Of a DNA stretch of 50,318 nt, positions 44,354 to 50,318 are shown one piece after another. Origin of the DNA: Terriglobales bacterium. GTDB lineage: Bacteria; Acidobacteriota; Terriglobia; Terriglobales; Acidobacteriaceae. The notes under the pieces were generated by a model, which saw nothing but the letters and a program-made list of their open reading frames with translations, had not been told where the DNA came from and searched no databases. The position numbers and the translations under genes are program-made. The stretch lies in assembly GCA_030038475.1 (NCBI GenBank), contig JASHOU010000032.1:1-50318 (forward strand), in the 5' to 3' direction. The number at the start of each line of letters is the position of its first letter. Positions within the stretch are counted from its first letter, which is position 1.

Positions 44354-44734
44354 CTAGTTCTGCGATGTTCCAACCACAGAAGGACGATCCCTTAGGGCGC
44401 TCAGAATTCCAGCTTCGGAACTCACCATGGGCTTGGTACGAACGTCCGCCACCGCCCAATAAAGCAGGCCACGATTTTTTTCCGGGGCGAGCGCCAGAAT
44501 CCGCATGTGCGGATACCGCCCCAACAAAAAACCGCACTGCGCGATCTGCTTTTCGGCGTCTTCGAGTGCGAGAATCAAGATGTCGGGTTTCGCATCGTCG
44601 ACTGCCTCCGGCAACTCATTCTCGTCTTGCACTTCACCAATTACCTCGATATCGGGCTGGTCGGCGATGACAGCAAGCACTAACTCCCGCATCAATCGTG
44701 GGCGATTCGCAACCAACACGCGCAGTCGTTTCAC
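44354..44734 (-). CDS. receiver-like protein lacking the phospho-acceptor Asp
   Basis: About 126 residues, a stand-alone CheY-like fold. LRVLVANRPRLMRELVL corresponds to the first strand, but the usual acidic pair is replaced (VANRP). PDILILAL replaces the phosphorylated Asp by Ala, so it cannot be a normal phospho-receiver. The lysine near the end is displaced as well. It may act as a phosphorylation-independent adaptor. GTG 44734 (MKRLRVLV) starts it; a TTG at 44749 is possible. It lies at the head of the polysaccharide cluster, 87 nt or more before upxY, and diverges from a NarL-type regulator. Confidence 0.75.
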   Translation of the reverse strand: MKRLRVLVANRPRLMRELVLAVIADQPDIEVIGEVQDENELPEAVDDAKPDILILALEDAEKQIAQCGFLLGRYPHMRILALAPEKNRGLLYWAVADVRTKPMVSSEAGILSALRDRPSVVGTSQN

Positions 44735-44795
44735 GGGAGTAAACCTCAACCGACATTTTTAGTTGCGGTTCCGAAAAGGGACAAGATTCATTTGC

Positions 44796-44883
44796 GTACT
44801 CAGGTAAAAGGTCACTGGAGACCCGACGTGCACTGCTCGGTACCAATCGAACGTACTAATGAGTACCAATTTAAGGTACTCAT
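44796..44883. promoter_or_regulatory. cluster of GTAC-centred palindromes (operator candidate)
   Basis: In the gap between the divergent receiver-like and NarL-type genes, ATGAGTACC (44859-44867) and GGTACTCAT (44875-44883) form a perfect 9-bp inverted repeat around AATTTAA. An overlapping second palindrome is GTACT-AATG-AGTAC (44853-44866). Further half-sites are GTACTCA at 44796-44802 and GGTACCAAT near 44840. It looks like a binding array for a dimeric regulator. The rest of the 44735-45214 gap shows only a small ACCTGC/GCAGGT hairpin (45178-45192). Confidence 0.6.
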
Positions 44884-45214
44884 CAGCAATGTCGGTCACA
44901 TGCCGGGTCAATCTGCTAAGACGGAGGTTTCTCGCTATCGATGGGCAACTCTGTGGCTCCTCTCGCCATCTCAAGACAAAACATTACCTATACAATTGTC
45001 TTCGTCTTCAAGGAACGGAGCGTGCCTTCTAACGCACCTCGTAGCGGGCACCTCTTGGTGACGACCAGCCACTGGAAATTGCACTTCGGGCAGTGCCGGA
45101 TTCGATCCTCGATTGTGGAAAAGCGGTCACATCGCTATGGACAACACTATGGTAGGATCAACTGGCTCGAGGGGGGCACCTGCATCGCAGGTTTTCTAGG
45201 GGCGGAGGACTGAA

Positions 45215-45967
45215 ATGGCTCTCGAGCGTATCGTTGCGTTCCTAGTGGCTGAAAACTGTCTGCTTCGCGAAGCCCTAGTTCGCGTTCTGCGAAAAAGGGA
45301 AGATATCGTCGTTGCAGGTGCGATTGCTTTTTCGCTGTCCGCCCTCGACAAGGTTTCCAGTGCAAATCCCGATGTGGTTCTGTTTGACTCCGCCAGTATC
45401 GCGCTGGCCGGGCCTTGCTGCGTTTCACGCATGAGGCGGGCGGGACAAAACAGCAAAGCCGTTATGGTCGGGATGGAAGAAGATGAAGCCACTTTTTTGC
45501 GGGCTGTGGGTGAAGGAGTCCTGGGATATGTTCTGAAGGATGCGTCGGCCGCCGAGATCGTTCGTGTGATCCGCGCCGTCGCAGCAGGCGAAGCTGTCTG
45601 CCCGCCAAAATTTTCTTTATCCTTGTTTCAGTCCGCTGCCCAATACATTTCTCTATCGATCAAACCACCGCACACCGCGAAATTCGGCTTGAGCCGCAGA
45701 GAGCATCAGTTGGTTGGCCTGATTCGATTCGGACTCTCCAACAAAGAAATCGGAAGCCGATTGAATCTCTCGGAGCAGACGGTGAAGAACCACGTCCATC
45801 GCATTCTCCGCAAAGTGGGCGCTAACGATCGTGTGGAGATGGTCGAGCTCTGTGATTCTCACTCGGAGAATGCCGGCCTTAGTGATCCGCTTGCGCCTTG
45901 GACTAGCGCTTCTCGTCAGGAGTACTTAAAGGGTGGGTCCGCAACCGTGGCTCGCCTCCGCGAATAG
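45215..45967 (+). CDS. NarL/FixJ-type response regulator
   Basis: A 250-residue DNA-binding response regulator. Receiver domain (about 5-120): the phospho-acceptor Asp is kept in PDVVLFDSAS and the switch Lys in GYVLKDASAAEIVRVI, but the acidic pair is reduced (LVAENCLL) and the Thr/Ser after the fourth strand is missing (VMVGME). The C-terminal LuxR-type helix-turn-helix is complete (LSRREHQLVGLIRFGLSNKE, LNLSEQTVKNHVHRILRKVG, about 155-210), plus a short tail. GGAGG is 6 nt before the ATG. No histidine kinase is near. Its position, divergent from the polysaccharide cluster, and the palindrome cluster upstream suggest it controls that cluster, itself, or both. Confidence 0.9.
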   Translation: MALERIVAFLVAENCLLREALVRVLRKREDIVVAGAIAFSLSALDKVSSANPDVVLFDSASIALAGPCCVSRMRRAGQNSKAVMVGMEEDEATFLRAVGEGVLGYVLKDASAAEIVRVIRAVAAGEAVCPPKFSLSLFQSAAQYISLSIKPPHTAKFGLSRREHQLVGLIRFGLSNKEIGSRLNLSEQTVKNHVHRILRKVGANDRVEMVELCDSHSENAGLSDPLAPWTSASRQEYLKGGSATVARLRE

Positions 45968-45999
45968 TTTACGCGGAGACGAACCTCGCGAAGTTTGTT

Positions 46000-47457
46000 T
46001 CATGTGGCAATGCCTGCGCGCGACATGGCAAGCCTCGCCGCGTGATGTCCGCACATCCCGTGCACACCCCCACCCGGTGGTGTGGAGGACGAACATATAT
46101 AAATGTCCCGCGCCGAGGTCGCGTAGTGTCGCCACGTTGGACGAAACACAAACTGCTGCCAATCCATCGCCCCGCCGGTGATGTCTCCGCCGACAAGATT
46201 TGAATCCATCGCTTCCAGCGCCGCCGGTGAAAAAACTCGACGAGCAAGAATGCAGTCACGGAATCCCGGTGCGAATCGTTCGATTTGATTTTCGAGTCTC
46301 TCCAGCATGTCAAAAGTTGAACCGTTGGGAACGTGGCAATAAGCCCACGCCGTGTGCCGGTCCTCGGGCGCGCGCGACGGATCGAAAAGACTGGGCTGCG
46401 CCAAAAGCACAAAAGGCTTCTCCGCGTGTTGTCCCTCCCGCATGGCTTTTTCGGACTCGGCAATTTCCTCGAAGCTTCCGCCGATGTGCACGGTCGCCGC
46501 GCGCAAGCATTCGGAGGCTCTCCACGGAATCGGCTGCCGTAGCGCATAATCGACTTTGAAAACGCCGGGACCATATTTGTACTTGGCCAATTGGCGTCGA
46601 TAAGAAGCGGACAATCGTTCTCCCGCCAAGCGAATCAATTGCCGCGGAGTTACATCGCACAGGACCACATCGTAGTTTGGAACCTCGGCCAGACTTTCAA
46701 TGCGCGTAGACGTCTTTACGGCAGCTCCGAAACCCGCGAGACAACTGCACAGCGCTCGCGTGATCGATTGCGCTCCTCCGCGCGGAATTGGCCATCCCAC
46801 CGAATGCAGGGCCGCTCCCGTCAGCACGCCCGCGGCAGCGCTCAACGGTTCATCGAGACTAAGCACGGAATGTGCCGCCAAACCAGCGAAAACCGCCTTG
46901 GCGCGAGCATCGCGAAACACGCTGTTCGCCAAGGTTTGCGCCGGAAGTAAGGCTCGCATTCCGAATCTCGCGACCAGCCACGGATGCCGCGGCACCGACG
47001 GCAACGGACCGAGCACGTCGGAAGCGAGTTCGCTCCAGTGCTCGGCAAACGGACGCATGAGTTTCGACCACGGCTTGCCATCCCGGCCAAGCACAGATTC
47101 GGCCTGAGCAAGATCGCGTTCCAGCGCAACAGCCGTGCCGTCGTCGAACGGGTGCGCCAGCGCTGCGGGCGAGTGGATCCATTCGAGGCCATGGTTCTGC
47201 AATGACAAGCCCGAAAAAAATGGAGATCCGACGGCGAAGGGATAGACCGCCGATCCAAAGTCGTGCTGAAAACCAGGAAGCGTCAACTCCATGGTGCGGG
47301 CTGCGCCTCCGGGCTGAGCTTCGGCCTCAAACACGTCGACAGCAAATCCAGCTTGCGCAAGCGTAATCGTCGCAGCCAGACCGTTCGGTCCCGCGCCAAT
47401 CACGCATCCGCGACGGCCGATTTTGCGACCGCCGATCTGTGGATTCAAACTCTCCAT
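46000..47457 (-). CDS. phytoene-dehydrogenase-like FAD-dependent oxidoreductase
   Basis: A 485-residue flavoprotein of the carotenoid-desaturase-like amino-oxidase group (also called NAD(P)/FAD-dependent oxidoreductase, PYROXD2-like). The dinucleotide-binding motif near the N-terminus is CVIGAGPNGLAATITLAQAG, followed by the acidic FEAEAQPGGAARTMEL. PRGGAQSITRALCSCL and the C-terminal FAD motif STPPGGGVHGMCGHHAARLA are present, so the fold is complete. There is no carotenoid cluster nearby, so its substrate is unclear. It converges with the NarL-type gene (32 nt) and lies downstream of the LMF1-like gene on the same strand, 125 nt away. Confidence 0.88.
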   Translation of the reverse strand: MESLNPQIGGRKIGRRGCVIGAGPNGLAATITLAQAGFAVDVFEAEAQPGGAARTMELTLPGFQHDFGSAVYPFAVGSPFFSGLSLQNHGLEWIHSPAALAHPFDDGTAVALERDLAQAESVLGRDGKPWSKLMRPFAEHWSELASDVLGPLPSVPRHPWLVARFGMRALLPAQTLANSVFRDARAKAVFAGLAAHSVLSLDEPLSAAAGVLTGAALHSVGWPIPRGGAQSITRALCSCLAGFGAAVKTSTRIESLAEVPNYDVVLCDVTPRQLIRLAGERLSASYRRQLAKYKYGPGVFKVDYALRQPIPWRASECLRAATVHIGGSFEEIAESEKAMREGQHAEKPFVLLAQPSLFDPSRAPEDRHTAWAYCHVPNGSTFDMLERLENQIERFAPGFRDCILARRVFSPAALEAMDSNLVGGDITGGAMDWQQFVFRPTWRHYATSARDIYICSSSTPPGGGVHGMCGHHAARLAMSRAGIAT

Positions 47458-47550
47458 AGTGTTAGGGATGAGTTCTCAGACCTCGAAGTCTCAAACAAAG
47501 CCCGCGCATGCGAAATGATCGAACGCGCGAAGCCCCGCGAGAGCCAAGAC

Positions 47551-47574
47551 TGAAACCTTGAAACCTTGAAACCT
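47551..47574. repeat. TGAAACCT repeated three times
   Basis: Three perfect copies of an 8-bp unit lie in the 125-nt gap between the LMF1-like gene and the flavoprotein gene. No function is evident; it may be slippage-prone. Confidence 0.8.
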
Positions 47575-47582
47575 TGTCTCTC

Positions 47583-49250
47583 TCACTCCCTCGGCCCCAC
47601 CGTCGGCCATTCGATGCCGCGGATCGTCCCGTCCGCTTCGCGCTCGATGGCCGGTGCGTAGAGTCCCAGGAATTCGCGCCTCCACCAGAGGCCTTGCGTC
47701 TGCTTCTCAGACATCGACGTGAACCAGTATCGCCAGAGCACCGCTCGCACCTCGCGCGGAGGCGCATGTGGAAAGGGATTGCTTTTGAAAAGAGCAAGAA
47801 CATCTTTGTCATCCGCTAACAGCCTGAGTTCCGTGCGCGGCACGATGGGATAATCCTGCCACCCGCCGAGCGATGCAAACCACAGGTTCCAGTCGAAGCG
47901 CGGTTGATACGGTGCATAAATCCCGGGCGGACTTTTCAGGTCCTGCGGCTTGTAGCGGAAAGGGTAGGGAATCCAGGTCTTCCCATCGTCGGAACCCTGA
48001 AACTCGATCTCGTACCTGCCGCGCGTCATGATGCCAAAAAGCCCGTAGCGATTGGCGATGCGAAAAGGTTCGAGCGCGGTCACCGGTTCCGTAGGCAAAG
48101 GCAATGCGGAGAACATCCAGATCAGCTCTGCCGTGGTTGCATAGAAAATCCAACTGAGCGCGATGCCGGCGAACGAAAGCTTGGTAATGTTGACCGTGTG
48201 GCGCAACACGCTTTCCGGCGCTTGTCTTCCGCTTACGTCGGATGAAGTTCCCGCCTGCACCCCGCCTATGCCCAGCACCTGTGGCGCGGATACTGCCGTT
48301 TCATCGGACGCGATCTTTGCCGTTTGCGCGGGAAAAGATTTTTTCCACCGCTGCGGAAGAAACGGCACGACAAACCGATCGTCCAGCAAAAGGAATCCAA
48401 GAGCCAGGACAAGGTAATTGAGAAATGTGTAGTTGGCGGTGAGAATTACGCCCGCTTGCCAACCCGTCACGATAAAGAAGCACGCGATACGCCAGCGCCG
48501 CGGCAGCAAAAACATCCAAACCAAAACCAATTCCAGCGCGAGCGTGGCAAAAACCGTGGAAGCATGAAACCAGTGCGGCAGATGCTGCATGTACCAGCCG
48601 ATCCAGGTTGGCAGCGGACCGTTCTGATAGTACTCATCCATGGCGGTAAAATTGCGCCACTCCGGGTCTCCGCCAATGATCTTTGCCACCCCCGACTCGA
48701 AGTAGATGCGCAACCACTCCCATTGGAGCAGAAACAGGCTGGCGCGCGAAGGGCGCGACAATTCGCCGAGACCGGGCCGAAATCCCGCCGGGGCAAAAAA
48801 CAGACAAATAAACCCGGCTTCCAGCAGCATCCCGTCTGACTGATAACCGGAAAAATCCTGCGCCGCGCTCACAAAGGAAAGGAAACATACAAAACAGATG
48901 ACCAGCATTCCGCGCGGCCACGCATTCAAAACCAGCAGCACCGACGCGACCATGCCCACCCAGCACAGGCCGGTGAGTACATGCGGACCGCTCCCGAACC
49001 AAAGCAGGGTGGGCGCAAACCAAACGGCGCGGCTGTAACCCCCAAATGACTGCTTCACAGTTCGCAGATAATGGTCGGCGGGCAGAATCCCGCCCGGTCC
49101 AATCAGCCCGCGAATCTGAAACACCAGCGAAAAGAATGCGGAAAAATAGATGCAGCCCAGCGCTCGCAGAAAAATCCACCGCGGAATCAGGCGGTCACGT
49201 GGGCCGTGCTCCGAGTCGAACAACCATCGGAAGGCAGCCGACCAGTTCAT
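47583..49250 (-). CDS. lipase maturation factor family membrane protein (LMF1-like)
   Basis: A 555-residue polytopic protein resembling the lipase maturation factor family (vertebrate LMF1, HTTM-related bacterial members). There are seven or more helices in the first 340 residues, including FVSAAQDFSGYQSDGMLLEA and WEWLRIYFESGVAKIIGGDP, the family's most conserved blocks. The C-terminal soluble part has RYEIEFQGSDDGKTW, PYQPRFDWNLWFASLGG and RAVLWRYWFTS, also hallmarks. In animals it matures lipases in the ER; the bacterial role is not established, but export-side folding of a secreted enzyme is possible. The ATG at 49250 starts a complete family N-terminus. Confidence 0.88.
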   Translation of the reverse strand: MNWSAAFRWLFDSEHGPRDRLIPRWIFLRALGCIYFSAFFSLVFQIRGLIGPGGILPADHYLRTVKQSFGGYSRAVWFAPTLLWFGSGPHVLTGLCWVGMVASVLLVLNAWPRGMLVICFVCFLSFVSAAQDFSGYQSDGMLLEAGFICLFFAPAGFRPGLGELSRPSRASLFLLQWEWLRIYFESGVAKIIGGDPEWRNFTAMDEYYQNGPLPTWIGWYMQHLPHWFHASTVFATLALELVLVWMFLLPRRWRIACFFIVTGWQAGVILTANYTFLNYLVLALGFLLLDDRFVVPFLPQRWKKSFPAQTAKIASDETAVSAPQVLGIGGVQAGTSSDVSGRQAPESVLRHTVNITKLSFAGIALSWIFYATTAELIWMFSALPLPTEPVTALEPFRIANRYGLFGIMTRGRYEIEFQGSDDGKTWIPYPFRYKPQDLKSPPGIYAPYQPRFDWNLWFASLGGWQDYPIVPRTELRLLADDKDVLALFKSNPFPHAPPREVRAVLWRYWFTSMSEKQTQGLWWRREFLGLYAPAIEREADGTIRGIEWPTVGPRE

Positions 49251-49430
49251 GAGCGTGAGTCATTATACGTCTGACCATAATCCGCTCGACGGCAACTCGA
49301 GAGTAAGAAGAGTCCGCTCGTCAGGCGCAACGATGAAGGCAACTCCACCCCATCCGGCCCTGTTCTTCCGTGACCTCGGAAGCAGCTTCGCCAATTGTTA
49401 AGCTCCGAATTGAAATATTCAGGAGGATCC

Positions 49431-49826
49431 TTGTCCGCATCGGCTCCGAAAACCGCGCAGCAGCCGCCTCGACCATCCACCATCAAGATTCTTTACGGCG
49501 AATCCGACGAACAGATTCTCTCCACCCAGGCCGGCGAGATGACCAAAGCCGGACACAGCGTAACCACAGCCCTGCACCGCCGGGGCGTGCAGGAAGCCCT
49601 GCGCGACGGCAGCTTCGATCTCGTAATTCTCGGCGCCAGTTTATCCAAGGATGATCGTCATCACTTGCCCTACATGGTCAAAAAAGCCCACGCTGGAACG
49701 AAGGTTCTAGTCATGCATGCCGGCACGCACCACCACGAGGTCGACGCCGCCATTGACCCCAGCATGAGCATGAACCGGATTCTGGAAAAGATTGCGGCCG
49801 TGCTTCAACCCGCAGCCACCCGCTGA
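49431..49826 (+). CDS. small receiver-like protein, phospho-acceptor missing
   Basis: About 131 residues. TIKILYGESDEQILSTQAGE resembles the first strand and acidic pair of a CheY-like receiver. The strand that should end in the phosphorylated Asp reads FDLVILGASLSKDDRHHLPY, with Gly at the acceptor site. TKVLVMHAGTHHHEVD and a final amphipathic helix complete the fold. TTG 49431 is chosen because AGGAGGA (49421-49427) is well spaced from it. It is a single-gene unit that diverges from the LMF1-like gene. It may be a non-phosphorylated adaptor; function unknown. Confidence 0.7.
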   Translation: MSASAPKTAQQPPRPSTIKILYGESDEQILSTQAGEMTKAGHSVTTALHRRGVQEALRDGSFDLVILGASLSKDDRHHLPYMVKKAHAGTKVLVMHAGTHHHEVDAAIDPSMSMNRILEKIAAVLQPAATR

Positions 49827-49840
49827 AACCAGCCACTCTG

Positions 49841-49887
49841 CAAAAAGAAAAGGTCTGGTCGAGTCGAGAGAATCACCCGCCAGACCT
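49841..49887 (-). terminator. intrinsic terminator on the minus strand
   Basis: AGGTCTGG (49851-49858) and CCAGACCT (49880-49887) form a perfect 8-bp stem over a 21-nt loop. Read on the minus strand it is followed by TTTCTTTTT (49850-49842). No minus-strand gene precedes it, which fits a short non-coding transcript. On the plus strand, 24 nt after the receiver-like gene, it lacks a T-tract. Confidence 0.6.
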
Positions 49888-49936
49888 ACCAAGCTTCCAG
49901 GCTGATAGCAGCATTCTCCTCGCAGCGAGTTCGCCA

Positions 49937-49956
49937 GTTGTCACACGTATGTCAAC
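49937..49956. promoter_or_regulatory. imperfect 20-bp palindrome containing TTGACA
   Basis: GTTGTCACACGTATGTCAAC equals its reverse complement at 16 of 20 positions. On the minus strand it contains a perfect TTGACA (49955-49950), but no good -10 hexamer lies at the right distance (GAACTC at 17 nt). It could be an operator or a regulated promoter element. Confidence 0.35.
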
Positions 49957-49999
49957 TTGTCGTCACGTTTTCGGCTGCTCGTCCCGGCAGGGAACGTAT

Positions 50000-50084
50000 A
50001 AATTTAAAATGGGCCGCCAGCCAAGAAGCGGTGACTCTTCCTTGGCTATCGGCCCATTCGATCCGGACTGGGATCGGAGGTGAT
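50000..50084 (-). ncRNA. candidate small structured RNA
   Basis: The segment downstream of a good minus-strand promoter folds into two consecutive stem-loops. The first is CGATCC/GGATCG (50059-50064 with 50071-50076, 6-nt loop). The second is long: ATGGGCCG with CGGCCCAT (50009-50016 with 50050-50057), a 2x2 internal loop, then AGCCAAG with CTTGGCT (50019-50025 with 50041-50047). TTTAAATTT follows the second stem on the minus strand, as in an intrinsic terminator. The product would be about 85 nt and contains no credible gene. It was compared from memory with 5S, 6S and SRP RNAs and matched none convincingly. Confidence 0.5.
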
Positions 50085-50090
50085 ACCTAT

Positions 50091-50118
50091 ATGCTAGTCT
50101 CTCTGCCGCGATTGTCAA
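50091..50118 (-). promoter_or_regulatory. sigma-70-like promoter on the minus strand
   Basis: Read on the minus strand: TTGACA (50118-50113, 6/6), a 16-nt spacer and TAGCAT (50096-50091, 4/6 of TATAAT). An A-rich stretch upstream (GTGAAAAAACGAAG) resembles an UP element. The start would be near 50084. Confidence 0.6.
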
Positions 50119-50119
50119 G

Positions 50120-50318
50120 GAGCAACTTCTTCGTTTTTTCACTTTGGGAAATTCGAACCGTGCTTGAAAAATTCTCCGCAACCGTCCTCCGATCATTGAC
50201 ACTTTCCCCGCCACGGTGTTAATTTTATTGGTTTTAGACGCGGCTTCCAACGCAATCAGCCAGCGACATCAGCAAGGATTCGATCGTCGTTTTGATCATC
50301 AGAAAATGGACCAGACCC
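50120..50318. other. right-end stretch without recognisable gene
   Basis: Nothing firm is seen beyond the A-rich region upstream of the minus-strand promoter. Short open frames on both strands have no ribosome-binding site or motif. Confidence 0.4.

Larger units (their letters stand above)
23616..44734 (-). other. exopolysaccharide biosynthesis and export cluster (Wzx/Wzy type)
   Basis: Sixteen consecutive minus-strand genes. Many overlap by 4-10 nt or abut, and most other gaps are under about 160 nt. The exception is the 315-nt stretch after the SLBB gene, which holds a gene remnant. The order is receiver-like, UpxY, PAP2-Wzi, SLBB exporter, initiating phosphoglycosyltransferase, sulfotransferase, Wzz, Wzx, FkbM, FkbM, Wzy/ligase, GT2, GT4, CgeB-like GT, epimerase, WecG. 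This is a complete set for initiation, assembly, flipping, polymerisation, length control, outer-membrane export and modification. No tyrosine kinase or phosphatase gene is present. Confidence 0.85.

Noticed and set aside
47583-49250. Considered as a vitamin K-dependent gamma-carboxylase (HTTM) protein
   Set aside because: The C-terminal blocks match the lipase maturation factor family more closely than gamma-carboxylase.
50009-50084. Resemblance of part of the right-end intergenic region to 5S rRNA (GATCCCA-type segment)
   Set aside because: Only a short stretch is similar; the rest of the 5S core and its helices cannot be fitted, and no 16S or 23S sequence is nearby.
49963-50250. Possible 95-codon minus-strand gene at the right end
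   Set aside because: It covers a good promoter and two strong hairpins in the same orientation, which explain the region better; no protein motif is seen.

Overview
The window looks like a chromosomal segment of an Acidobacteriota bacterium, probably of the Koribacter/Terriglobus type. This is inferred from gene content and codon use, not from a marker gene. The supporting features are a large FG-GAP protein with choice-of-anchor-D modules and a Cys-Gly-Gly tail, a sulfatase-like protein fused to TPRs, two secreted PF04185 phosphoesterases, a PAP2-Wzi fusion, a many-repeat SLBB export protein and a UpxY-type NusG paralogue. No rRNA, tRNA, CRISPR array, integrase or intact insertion sequence was found.

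Left part (1-23.5 kb), envelope and secreted proteins. A 5'-truncated L,D-transpeptidase faces a DUF882/M15 peptidase. A small secreted protein and a large phosphoesterase follow. Next is a decayed locus (5.25-7.0 kb) in which a frameshifted, truncated ABC exporter runs into a frameshifted fragment of a glucoamylase-like/cyclic-glucan-synthase protein. Then come a MacB/FtsX-type permease, two multi-spanning GT-C-like membrane proteins, a phosphoesterase lipoprotein and two large secreted proteins. The second of these has a strong terminator. A sulfatase-TPR protein and the FG-GAP protein are divergent, and the FG-GAP gene has a recognisable promoter.

Central part (23.6-44.7 kb), one long minus-strand exopolysaccharide cluster. 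In transcription order it encodes a degenerate receiver, a UpxY/RfaH-like antiterminator, a PAP2-Wzi fusion, a seven-repeat SLBB outer-membrane exporter, a polyprenyl-phosphate sugar-1-phosphate transferase, a sulfotransferase, a Wzz-like chain-length protein, a Wzx flippase, two FkbM methyltransferases, a Wzy/ligase, three glycosyltransferases, a GDP-mannose-3,5-epimerase-like SDR and a WecG-type glycosyltransferase. Many junctions overlap by 4-10 nt. The set fits a Wzx/Wzy-dependent pathway making a sulfated, probably O-methylated polymer. Regulatory material lies at the head of the cluster: tandem hairpins and a possible ops-like element in the upxY leader, and a dense group of GTAC-centred palindromes between the receiver gene and a divergent NarL-type regulator.

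Right part (45.2-50.3 kb). The NarL-type regulator is followed by a phytoene-dehydrogenase-like FAD protein, a lipase-maturation-factor-like membrane protein and a receiver-like protein lacking the phospho-acceptor Asp. The last 0.5 kb has no gene. It does contain a good minus-strand promoter, a short segment folding into two hairpins and a terminator, which together suggest a small non-coding RNA of about 85 nt.
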